NCBI GenBank assembly: GCA_033002965.1
Contig: JAURVB010013505.1
Coordinates: 1 to 64,000 of the forward strand
Origin: Piper betle
Lineage: Eukaryota; Streptophyta; Magnoliopsida; Piperales; Piperaceae
DNA: 64,000 nucleotides
Direction of reading: 5' to 3'
The position numbers and the translations under genes were made by a program. Under the pieces are notes generated by a model. The model was not told where the DNA came from. It ran no database searches and saw only the letters and a program-made list of their open reading frames with translations. Shown in pieces: positions 54,201-64,000 of this stretch. Numbering within the stretch: the stretch's first letter is position 1; every line of letters begins with the position of its first letter.

Positions 54201-55059
54201 ACGGCATGAAGTAACATCTTTTATGCAACAAATGTGTTATTTCTAAAAAAATTGAACCTAATCCAAGATGACCAATTAGCCACTTAAACAAAATACTGTT
54301 AGTATTTATCAAAGTTCTAAGTCATATCCATTTCTTTGGACGTGGGACTCCTTGACTCAACAATCTGGAAGCAGTTCTAGGCCTCCTTGACTCACCTTCG
54401 TAAAGAATGCTTAACAAGCTGGCTTCAGTGTGTGGACGCACCTTGAAATCCAAAAATTTCTTTCACGATGTGGTGCTTATTCATCCTAAACTGAGGACAG
54501 ACCAGTGGCGCCCAAACTCAGACTCTCTGCTATCTTCTTCCCATTAATGTCCACGCTCAATCTAGGGTTTAAATTCGATATTTGGCTTTTTGGAACCGAT
54601 TCATTTCCTTTTATCTAAGGACTTCTATAAAAGCAACGAGGATCCCATATATATACATTTGCATCTATTTTGCAAGGGACAGTAAGTAAATAACAATTAT
54701 CATTCTTGGTGCCCCACTGTTTACCACGTGGCAAGCAACAAGTCTTATATATCCTCTAAGAATTGGTTGAAACCAATTTCATTTATAGCTGCGTGGATGA
54801 AAAGGAGGATACAATTTTTACAGTTATATCATTTATGCCCCATTATAATATATGATTTTTTTTTCAAGCATAAATTTTTTGATGAATTTAACACAGCTGT
54901 TAAAGAAAGCATAATACCGTCAAGCTCGTCCGCAAATCTCTAATTGGTCTGTAGGGGGATGAAATGTTCGTCGGCTGTCCCCATGTGGAAGCACAACTAG
55001 TACAACTCAAACTCGATGCAAAGAAACATCTTTTGTTATTAGCTCAAGTAGATGATAAC

Positions 55060-57269
55060 TTACAAATTGTGACATGCCATATTAACAGGAAGAGGGGGAT
55101 CCGAGTATGCGCCACTAGCAATTTGGTTGAACACCCATTGATTGGCAGCTTGTGTGTAATGAACTCCATCCCAGCTGACATACAATGACGGATCAGGGCA
55201 GGATTTCCCCACAAGAGCCTGTGTCCCATTCACAGTAATTGAGGAACCACAACCCTTGTTTTTGTCGTAGTTATATTTCCCGCCATGGCCGCAGCAGGCC
55301 TTCATTGGTTCCTCAAAACCTGAAGATGTTCATACGAAGTCAAATATAAAGTACTGTGAAGTGCCATATATAAACAAAATGCAACTCACTTGATCTATAT
55401 TGGACGCTCACCGTGACTTTTGGGTTGGCTTATAAGAGAGTATTTGACGGTGTACACATCAACATACGTGATGGAGGCTAATGGCAATATTTTGCGAAGT
55501 TGTTGCAATGCCACCATCAACTTCTCGTTGAAGTATTGAGCTACGCCGTTGTAGCGTGTTGCACATCCATCTTTGCCAAGCTCCTCGTCCGGAATTTGCA
55601 CTCTCACAATGAAGTAAGCAAGGCAACCAAAGGGTCCCGTATTATGCACCCAAAAATGTCTTCCACCTAGCATGTATATGCTCTGTCCACATTAAAGGAA
55701 GATACATTAATGTGTACAAATCGAACTAGTTAGACCTAAATATGACCCACTTAAGTAGATTTGCATGTTAGCTATTGGGTATGAATCATATCATAATTGC
55801 TGTATCTGCATATAAACCAAAGGAGTAAGCACCTTCACAACGGAGCTAAATTGTTGGACTACATCCGGAACTAAGTATCCCTTGACCTCAGCAATGGTCA
55901 TGTTTTCATGGAAGAAGCCTCCAGTAAGGTCATTCTGACCAATGTCAAATGTGTAGAGTGCACGAGAGAAGTAGTCCCTCTTTGGCATTAAACTCCCGAA
56001 AACCCCTCCTACAATTTATCAACGACGTACACGACCACAATATTACTTGTTTCTATGCGTCTAAAGTAAGGGTTGTTACGTCAGATATCATAATTATTAC
56101 CTTGTCTGTTGATAAACTGCGACCTTGATTTGAACTGAGAGTACTGAGAGAACTGCACGTCCAAGGAGAAGGGGCTCTGCCTAGTCTGAAAAATGGTAGT
56201 ATTGGGCCGCCTAATTGTAGATCCTGCTGTTGCAAAGTTGGCTCCATACGAGAAGTTTGCCGCCAATGAGTTGAGGTATGCATCCAAGTATGGATGGCCA
56301 AGTGTTTCAGCTATCAACATTCACCAAAATAATAATTTCTTATATATTCAGTATGCTGCACGTTCGAAGTCCAAAGATATGAACGGGTGTATTGATGCGG
56401 GCTACACTTGTATTATTAAGGGAGTATTACGATGTCATTTTGAATAATAAACCAAACTCTTCTATCCAAAATTGATGTTAAGCCAAAAACTTGTTTCCCT
56501 CCCTAGTCTCTCCCCCTCAACTGCATCCGGCAAACAAACAACTAAATATCATTGCATTTGAACATCCGATATAATTCATAAATATCCATGCCCTTTCTGG
56601 TCCTCATATAAATTGTTGCGAAATAACAACCCAAGCTGCAAAATGGGCAGATGCGTTATTTTTGGGTGAAATACAGCATTGTTTAGCTCCATATATATAT
56701 ATATATACATACACCTGACATTTAACACATTAAACACTTGTAATAAGTGATTCAAGGGAGGAACCATGGATGTGGATAGAGGACAAACTAGAAGAGGAGA
56801 AAACCACTTCTAAAAGGACAAAAGTGAGCACATGCTGTCACCCAACATGGTTTGTCTTATGCATTGTCTTCAAGCTGATCATTAGGGGATGGAATCTATT
56901 GAGATATGAAGCTTGAAGGCACTTAATGTGCATGACGCATAAATGTTAATGGATGAACAGTAATGGCAAGATTGAACCAATGAGTCGGGAATGAAAGGGA
57001 GACTAAACGTACGAACCGATGAAATCGACGATGAGGCGGCCATCGGAGTATCTTCCAGCGGGTGCGTGGAAAAACGTCTCTCCGTGTGGCAGGGGAATAG
57101 GGCCGAAGGTGGCTGAGAAGCCACCAGTGTCGGAGTTGGAGTCGCCAAAATTGAAGACCGCCGGGAAATCACAGTTTATTGTGGCAGTGGCAGTGGCCGG
57201 GGTGGAGCATACAAGGATCAGGAGGCAGAGTGAGAGAAGAAAATCAATGAAGATGTTGTGATGGCCCAT
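55060..57269 (-). CDS. GDSL esterase/lipase, ENOD8-like (paralogue C), intact
   Basis: Minus-strand exons: 57269-57017, 56310-56101, 56008-55833, 55682-55412, 55319-55060; 1,170 bases, 389 residues, all phases consistent. It has a signal peptide (MGHHNIFIDFLLSLCLLILV), catalytic block I FNFGDSNSDTGG, block II NFSYGANFATAGST, block III DIGQNDLTGG, the CCGHGGKYNYDK block and the Asp/His pair in WDGVHYTQAANQW. It is a secreted serine esterase of the same local family as A and B, with equal exon 2 and exon 4 sizes. All three run in the same direction, as expected from tandem duplication. Intron 1 is about 0.7 kb. Confidence 0.95.
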
Positions 57270-57396
57270 ATTTTCTACTCTATTCAGTCACACTCACACA
57301 GGCCACGAGTCAGACTTGAAGAAAGATTGCAAATGGGCTTGGACCAGACAGCTCAAAACCTGTCACGAAAATTTATTTTTAAAATTAAAATCTATC

Positions 57397-57406
57397 TTTT
57401 ATATAT
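57397..57406 (-). promoter_or_regulatory. TATA box candidate of GDSL-C
   Basis: The minus strand reads AAATATATAAAAG about 130 bases upstream of the start at 57269. Its context (GCGC before, A-rich after) suits a core promoter. Confidence 0.5.
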
Positions 57407-59595
57407 TTTTTGCGCATTGTGCGGCATTATCCCAGGTGGTACCTCAAAGTCGGTTCACGAAATTAATTAAATGATCTTCAATTACAAATCTTTTAGTTTT
57501 GATTTTGACTTATTTGGACAAACTTTGTGTATACAATTTAATTTGAGGTATTTTTTGAACTATTGGAGAAACCTGTTCAATTTATTTTCTCTAAATTACA
57601 ATGTTCTCCAATTATATTTGATCTACAAGTCAAATCTTTTATTTCTAATGAAATAGGAATTGGTGTTTTTCTGATACCACCTCTCTGGTCCTTAATATTA
57701 CTTATAAAAATACTTCACCGACGTTGAGTTTTTTGTCTTCCACCCTTGTTTAATAAAATTCATCACTTTTCTTCTATTTATATATAGTCTACATCGTATC
57801 GTATGGTAACTACTCAACATAAGCAAAGAACATTGGTCTTCAACATTGGGATAGACTTAATTATAACTTAGAAGTTACCATCAGCATAATGGGTGATGAT
57901 AGCACTTATTATAGTAAACTCCAAGTAACAAGTTTTTTATTGATTTAAATATCCTCAATTAGTATAACTTTAGAAATAATTATAATTTGTAATTATAGTC
58001 CATAAATTACGATGATTTAGGGTTACCTATAGAGTCACTAGAGGGAGCTTGTTGTAACAAGTGTTATACCAAATCCTCTCCTTATCATAAGACTCTGATA
58101 AATAAACTAATTAATAGCAATTTTGGTTTTTTAATAAACTTGGCCCATTAGCGTACCATCTACGATGGCCCAGCTAGTTGGCACCACTTTGACAGTGGTC
58201 ACGAAGGAGGGGATGGTTTGGTTAACCGACCAAACTAATCAAATTAAACTTATTTTGATAGTTTGGTTCGGTGCTAGTTTAGTTTAGTTATAGTTCGGTT
58301 AAAACTAAAAATTAACCAAATTTAGTTTAGTCGGTTCAATCAATTTTCGGTCAAAACCAATGAAACCAAATAAACCAATAAATGTAAAGAAATCCGTTTG
58401 CATTAGTTCATTTACTTTTTTTCTTCATTGTATATGTGTCATTATTATTTTTATTCATATGATATATAACAAAAAATTATAAAACCGTTATTTTAGTTTA
58501 ATTTATTGAAAATGATTTATTTATATATGTGTAAGAGATAAAAGTTTAATATATTATATATTGTGTACTTATTATATAATGTCCAAAATTAGAATATTAT
58601 TTATGTAACTTTTTGTAATAAGTTTATAATTAGTCTCTAAATGTGTGCTAACAATTTTTTATTTATTAAATAAAATTAAAAATAATTATAGAAAACACTT
58701 AAGAATGAACACTTAATGATATAAAATATTATTTATTACTTTAGTTAGTTTGGTTAAAATCTAATTAAAATTAAATTAAATCGAATTAGTTTAATTTGAT
58801 CAATATGGTTAGTAATTGTAGTATTGTTTTTATTTAGTTAACCAAACTACTTCAATTTAGTTAATTAGGAAGTAGTTCGGTTTATTTTTGATCAAGCTGA
58901 CCGATTGATCAACCCTTGTCGGAAAAAACAAATATGGGCTTTTGTGATAGCTTAGTAAGTTACCTTCAAAATGGGCACCGTGATAAGTTACCTTGAGTAC
59001 TTTAAAAATATTATTTTAATAACATGTTCTGTAAAAATTATTTTAATAACTAATTATTTAGGAGGTCATCATAAGCTAGATAAAAATCTCTTTCCAAACC
59101 AAGGACACGCAAGGGAAAATAGCTTCATGTGAACAACTTCCGTGAAGTCGACTAGGCCGTCGAAGACAACCTCAATTTTTATTGAAACGAAGACAACTTC
59201 AATTACCACTTAAATAAGGCTGCCTCTACAGATCCTTTAAGAGCTGATTGCGATTGTTATTATCGTCAAAGCAGACGCAGCACTCCTTCTCCTTCCAGCT
59301 TAGCAATCCTGATGACGCTCCCCTTCTCTTTATCTTTTTTCAACATGACTCCCCGTCTATATCTAAACCACATCCTCTTTGCCTTTTCATCCTTGATTTG
59401 GGCCACTGTAACCACACTTGCCTTTTATCACTTTCCTGAACAATAGTTGTGATGTTTGACTTTGATGCCTTCGCTCCCTGACCCCAAGGAAGCCTTGTGT
59501 TGTACATATATACCTCGTCTGACTTCTCAATTTTGGTTATATAGCCACCAAAGATCAGATAGTTTGGCGATTCGAGACCCCCATAGCTCGGCGTA
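57407..59595. other. Intergenic DNA upstream of GDSL-C and of the NAR2 gene
   Basis: No gene was recognised. It contains a MITE-like region (58200-58915). A PBS-like sequence TGGTATCAGAAA can be read on the minus strand near 57680 but has no LTR beside it that I can define. The last 400 bases are the probable promoter of the divergently placed NAR2 gene; TTAAATAAGG at about 59210 is a weak TATA candidate. Confidence 0.4.
58200..58915. mobile_element. MITE-like element built of GGTTAACC/AACCAAAC words
   Basis: Left GGTTTGGTTAACCGACCAAAC and right CGGTTTATTTTTGATCAAGC, then GACCGATTGATCAACCC, are approximately inverted around an AT-rich core. The ends are eroded and no target duplication was found. 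Confidence 0.45.
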
Positions 59596-60325
59596 ATGGC
59601 TTGTGCCAAGCTTCTTCTTGTTCCCATCTTGCTATCCCTCTTGATTGGATCAGCTGCTGGAGAAGTCCTATTCTTCACCCTCCCCCAGACCTTGACAGTC
59701 GCTGCGTCACCCAGGAGGGCTCTGGTAAGTCATCACGATCCATTTTTATATCCTTTCCAAAGTATACATAAATCAAATGATGCTAATAAGACTGACAATT
59801 CTCAACACTAAAAACCCAATTGTACGCCTTGCAGTTCTGAAAGCTGGAGAAAACAGGATTCGGGTGAGTTGGGGCTTGAATGCTACCCAAGCTGCCCGCG
59901 TCGACGACAATTACACAACAGTGAAGGTGAAGCTCTGTTACGCACCCATCAGCCAAACGGACAGGGCGTGGAGGAAGACCAAGAACGAGCTGAGCAAGGA
60001 CAAGACCTGCCAGTTTAACATTGTCACCAGGCCTTACACCAACACGCAGGAGAGCTTTGAATGGGAGGTGGAGAGAGATATTCCCTCTGCAACTTACTTC
60101 GTCAGAGCTTATGCCTATGACAGTCATGGGCATGCAGTGGCATATGGCCAGACCACCAACAAAGAGAAGACATCCAACCTGTTCATCATTGAAGCCATCT
60201 CTGGCCGGCACACATCTATTGACATTGCAGCAGCTTGTTTTTCCGCATTCTCTGCAATTTCTCTTTTTGGCTTCTTCTTTGCTGAGAAAAGAAAGGCCAA
60301 GAAGTTATCCACACAGTCCAACTGA
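59596..60325 (+). CDS. NRT3.1: High-affinity nitrate transporter-activating protein (NAR2 / NRT3), one frameshift near the intron
   Basis: Exons: 59596-59724 and 59835-60325. It has a signal peptide (MACAKLLLVPILLSLLIGSA), then LPQTLTVAASP, VLKAGENRIRVSWGLN, VKVKLCYAPISQTDRAWRK and FEWEVERDIPSATYFVRAYA, and a C-terminal membrane segment (ISLFGFFFAEKRKAKK). This matches the NAR2 family: plasma-membrane partners that stabilise NRT2 nitrate transporters and are needed for high-affinity uptake in roots. Exon 1 ends in phase 0 but exon 2 needs one base to complete the Val of VLKAG. One more G in the GGG at 59717-59719 gives ASPRRGSVLKAG, the expected family pattern, and 206 residues. As written the mRNA would be frameshifted. 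Confidence 0.93.
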
Positions 60326-61105
60326 TAGACGAAGAGGTGGTTACCACTATACGTTTGTTTGGTAATTTTCAAAGGGCTGTTTCTGTGAATTTGCTTTGAA
60401 AATCTTCTCTTGTATCAATCGCTTAGCAAGAAACAGAAGAATAAACGGATACATTTGAAGAATATATAAGACTTGTAAGTATTACTTACTAACATGTTTT
60501 TGTCACACACAAATTCAGTCATGACTCCTAAACATAGTAAGATAGCCCATGGAACAATAATAAACTCAGATCGAGCTCTCCCTATCTAACGAAGGGACAG
60601 TTTTTTTTCACAAAATAATATTTTACGTACGAGGTAAGCATGGAATATGCCATAAATATATTGCCTATATAAAAGACTCGTAACACTGGCCATTCATGAA
60701 GTAGGTAAAAAAACCACTTCCAATACTAAATTTTTAAATTTTTATCCTTCTCTACAGCTAAACATTCGTAGATGTTAATTTATATTTTCAGGTTAATTGT
60801 TCATCCAAAATTAAAATTATAAAGATATATTGTATACTATAAATTAGACCCTTTCTATGTGATTATATTGTAAATTATTTATATTTTTAAGGTTGAAAAA
60901 AACTCTATTAATATTTCTTGTAGAGTTCATCGACGATTGCAATCGCATGGTTCGATTACTGGGAGTCGTATCACGGAGAGCATGGGGCATGGCGTGCCCA
61001 TAAAAAATGGGCCACAATTCATAAACCCTTGTCAATCGGGCGGCCGAAGGGGAGGTTGGGGCGAAGGTTCAAGCGCAGGCCCGTTTGTCCTCCGAGGCGG
61101 AGGTG
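60326..61105. other. Intergenic DNA between NAR2 and coilin
   Basis: NAR2 3' UTR followed by AT-rich sequence and, from about 60920, GC-richer sequence that is probably the coilin promoter and 5' leader. No gene was recognised. Confidence 0.4.
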
Positions 61106-61393
61106 ATGGAGTCCTGCGTCGGGAGGAGGAGGGTACGGATCAGTTTCGAGAGTCGAACCCTGCTCACCAACTCTCAGATCTCCCATGGCCTTGCGCCGCT
61201 GCTGGCTTCTCTTCCAACCATCACACCTACTCACCATCTCCGACCTCGCTTCCCATCTCCCTGACAAGTTTTCCCTCCACCACTTCTGTCCCGGTGGCCT
61301 ACTTCTCTATGTAAGCGCCTCCTCTTTTCCGCCTTCTGTAAGACAGCTCCTTGTTCTTTGTGTTTATTCCTGTGTTGATGGATACAAATCTCT

Positions 61394-61430
<37 letters not shown>

Positions 61431-64000
61431 TTTGTTTTTTTCCGACAGGCAGATGCACGGGTGCGTTCTTCCCCATTTGAATCTACCTGCATTTTAACGA
61501 ACAACGACATCGTCAGGTGAGTTAGCAAAAGTTCGTCATTTTTACCTTTTTACTTTTCGTTTTTCTTGTAGTTTTCGAGTTCATTTATAGAACGATCGTA
61601 GAACGAATTAGCAGTTGGTTTTAGTAGCTCAATCAGCATTATCTGTATCTTTGAACTCATGAAATACGGTTTTGTTCGCAACTTCTTCTAAATGAGTTTT
61701 CATTAGGCTATGCCTCCATTTTATGGTTCTTAGCAATTTGATATGCAATGTTAATGACATTCTGGTTGCACTTAGTCTCATGGTCTAGAGTTAAGAAGAA
61801 AGATGGTTATGCTGTAAATGCAATTGAATCTGATGAAACGGAAGATCATAGTTCTGGCCCTCTCAAGGTTGGAGGAGAACAAGGGGTTCCTCTCTCAATG
61901 ATTGAAGGGGCTGTCGGAACAGGTGAGGACCAAAATAGTGAGCATGAACGAGTAGAAGAATTGCCATCAGAGATTACAAAATAAAAAAAGAGAAGGAAGA
62001 GATATATAGTTGGTCAAATTTGAGTTCATGTAGGTTCATGTTTCTTGTTATAAATCTCAGAAGGATGTTACCAAGTGCATCAGTTAATAAATCATTTTCA
62101 CATCTTTTCCCCTATTCATGTATTGATGAAATTCTAATGTATTAATGGTGGATAAGTTAGTCATTTAAACTACTAATCACTAGGGTTTGTTTTCTCTTAC
62201 ACCTTACGTAATCCTTTTTCCTTAGCTGTTCTGTTTCTAGTAAATGTTTCTAATGTGATCTTAAAATTGATTTCAGGGGGAAGAAAAGGAAAAAAAATTT
62301 CAATAGACCACATTAAAGCTCTTACAATTGCTGATGGCACTTTTGAAGAAACGGATAGTGATATGTACGTTGGAAGTTATGATTGTAATGGAACCTTCCC
62401 TGAAAAGGATGCCAAAACTAAAAGAACGAATCAAAAAGTTGGTCCTGAAAATGATGCGCGGTAGTACCATTATTTTTTATGATCGCCCAATTTTCCCTTC
62501 TCAAATATGTTGGCATGATGATATTTCTAGGGTAGTGGGCCTATATACTTATACATTTTTTTCCTGATGTTGCTCTTTTGTCTCGTTTGTTTCATAGATT
62601 GGCCTTTTTTCAATAATGTCTTCACAAATGCTCTTTTTTCTTTTTGGTTTTCTTCTTTTTTTTGGTTTCTTTCTTTAGCTTTTCTGAAGGCCTTTTGCCT
62701 TTTGGTTATGCAGTCTAAAAATTTCTCTGCTTTTATTTTCGTCATCCTCTAAAGATTTCCATTATCCTCTCTTCACACTGCTACTATATGTTAGTTGAAT
62801 GTATTGTTTGCCTCTAATAGACTGATATTCTTCAGGTTTAGTTTGTTTTTCTTCTACAAAAGGTTACTGATGAGCCTTACTTGATTCTCAGGTGTAATCA
62901 GTCTCTAGAACATCAGCAACAAAATGCAACTTCAATGGAACCTTCTATTTTTCAAAAGGGTTTGATAACTCTGCTTTTCTGTTTTGGCTAATTTAAGAGT
63001 TCTGTCTTCAGTTCAGTGCATGTGGAAATTAAAGGCTTAGTATCAAACTTTGATATTTTGTTATCATCACGCTTGGATTTTGAGAAGAATCCCCACCTTT
63101 TTAAAACGATTTAGTGGATGTGAAGCATAAAAAGCTTATAAGTGTGTCTTCAAATGTCATTAAATGAACTCCTCCCTTACTGTAGAACTAGTTTTTGCTG
63201 TTCACTGTTTTGTGAGTCACCTATAGATCACTTATTGAATGGGTATCACCAATGAACAAGGCTTCCCACTTTACGAGGTCTGCAATGGGTAATCTTACAC
63301 ATGCACACTTACCTTTGCTATTATAGTGAAGCTGTTTCTGCAATCTCAACTGCCTAATTTTTTCACCTTGCTACCAGTGCTCAGTTTCCTTAAATGAGAA
63401 TTGTCATGTACCTACCTATTAATAGGTGTTGAAGTATACTTTCCTCCCTGGATTTGTCCAATATGGAAACAAGCAAGATTTTTAATGTAAATTTTTGAAG
63501 CTGTGACTTCTGAATAATTTTGTTGTGCTTGTCAGATGGTTGCATAACCGTACTTGTAATTATCTTATAGATTCCTAGTAGAAGCGCTCGCCGCAAGAAG
63601 GGCAAAAGATTATGGTTAAGAGAACAAGCTAAGATTCAAATTGAAAATTCCAAAAATTGTACTAAAGAGGTACTTTGTCTGTAGAAAGTGATCTTACAGT
63701 TTGAAATATTCATAATTCAGCGGGTCAAATTTAATGCTCAGATATGTTTTGCATGCAGGTTGATCAAAACTGCATCTCAGAGAGAATGATGCGTGGGGCA
63801 TCTTCTGATAAATTGAAAACAGACAACACAAATGTGGAGACTGAAGTGGCCCCTGTAGTAATTCGATCTGGACATATTCGCTTTGAGCCTCTTGGTAATC
63901 AGATATTTTGATTATTCCTTTTCAGGAAATGTTGCATAGGTTGTTGTGGTTCTCTTCTGTTGAGTGTTGTTTTTCCCAAACTTGATAAGCTTTCGCATGA
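61106..64000 (+). CDS. COILIN: Coilin, N-terminal part (gene continues past the window), with frameshifts in exons 1 and 2
   Basis: Probable exons: 61106-61310, 61453-61516, 61789-61922 (donor uncertain), 62277-62460, 62892-62959, 63571-63669, 63759-63894, then outside. The N-terminus reads RRRVRISFESRTLLTNSQISHGL, then RRCWLLFQPSHLLTISDLASHL, and PFESTCILTNNDIVRVKKKDGYAVNAIE, the self-association domain of plant coilin. Later come PSRSARRKKGKRLWLREQ (basic nuclear-signal region) and VVIRSGHIRFEPL (start of the C-terminal domain). Coilin is the scaffold of Cajal bodies. As written the frame breaks at TT 61191-61192 (one T too many) and at CCCC 61471-61474 (one C too few); with those corrected the first three exon phases agree. 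The exon 5/6 junction is also one base off (GGG at 62958-62960). Confidence 0.88.
61398..61428 (+). repeat. (GT)n microsatellite in coilin intron 1
   Basis: About 15 GT units, followed by (GTTT) repeats and a T-rich tract leading into the exon 2 acceptor. Confidence 0.95.

Larger units (their letters stand above)
51814..55059. other. Intergenic DNA between GDSL-B and GDSL-C, AT-rich with small repeats
   Basis: No gene was recognised. A TATA-like ATTAAATAC lies about 50 bases upstream of GDSL-B (minus strand, about 51863). 51950-53350 is strongly AT-rich. 53345-53440 is an inverted relative of 39950-40070, and small tandem repeats occur at 53750-53930 and 54078-54200. Confidence 0.45.

Noticed and set aside
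57660..57690. A second LTR retroelement start, from a PBS-like TGGTATCAGAAA on the minus strand
   Set aside because: No LTR end (TNNCA) stands beside it and no element sequence follows, so it may be chance.
59340..60372. Minus-strand open frames opposite the NAR2 gene
   Set aside because: They are shadows of the NAR2 coding sequence on the other strand, which is strongly supported by family motifs.
61398..61428. (GT)n as a regulatory element
   Set aside because: It is an ordinary intronic dinucleotide microsatellite; nothing in the sequence supports a regulatory role.

Overview
This window is nuclear DNA of a flowering plant, probably a eudicot; the species cannot be told from the sequence. 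The signs are genes with many GT..AG introns, AT-rich intergenic DNA, plant-only families (NAR2/NRT3, a SOG1-type NAC factor, ENOD8-type GDSL esterases), and a heavy load of LTR retrotransposons, hAT-type MITEs and Helitron-like ends. No tRNA, rRNA, CRISPR array or prokaryotic operon was seen.

Layout. 1-6757: a decayed Ty1/copia element (5' end outside the window) split by a 3.0-kb solo-LTR-like insertion with a GGAGT target duplication. 7214-11592: a DEAD-box RNA helicase of the RH30/p68 type, ten exons. 13.6-24.4 kb: repeat-rich DNA holding a small membrane-protein gene (15253-15798), two related palindromic hAT-like elements, a 492-bp hAT MITE, a truncated second copy of the solo-LTR family, a Helitron-like 3' end and a PPR pseudogene. 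26202-29276: a SOG1-like NAC factor. 32185-35395: an intact GH3 beta-glucan exohydrolase. 35.9-57.3 kb: three GDSL esterase/lipase paralogues on the minus strand, with identical exon 2 and exon 4 sizes, separated by repeats. 40171 to about 48.4 kb: a degenerate Ty3/gypsy element with a long LTR at each end, carrying a 1.3-kb copy of the GH3/GDSL intergenic region from 5.6 kb away, and a nested copia solo LTR. 59596-60325: a NAR2/NRT3 nitrate-transport partner. 61106 to the window end: the first seven exons of a coilin gene.

How the genes relate. The three GDSL genes are a local tandem family. The GH3 enzyme, convergent with the first of them, is also predicted to be secreted and to act on cell-wall carbohydrate, but no shared regulation is visible. 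Helicase, SOG1-like factor, NAR2 protein and coilin look like unrelated single genes.

Most notable: (1) a retroelement carrying a copy of the 3' ends of two convergent host genes plus the spacer between them; (2) host reading frames in at least four genes are broken by exactly one base at or near homopolymer runs, while exon phases otherwise agree. That looks like assembly error more than pseudogene formation and decides how the gene models should be read; (3) a GDSL paralogue whose GDSN block reads GASN; (4) a SOG1-like protein with only two SQ dipeptides.
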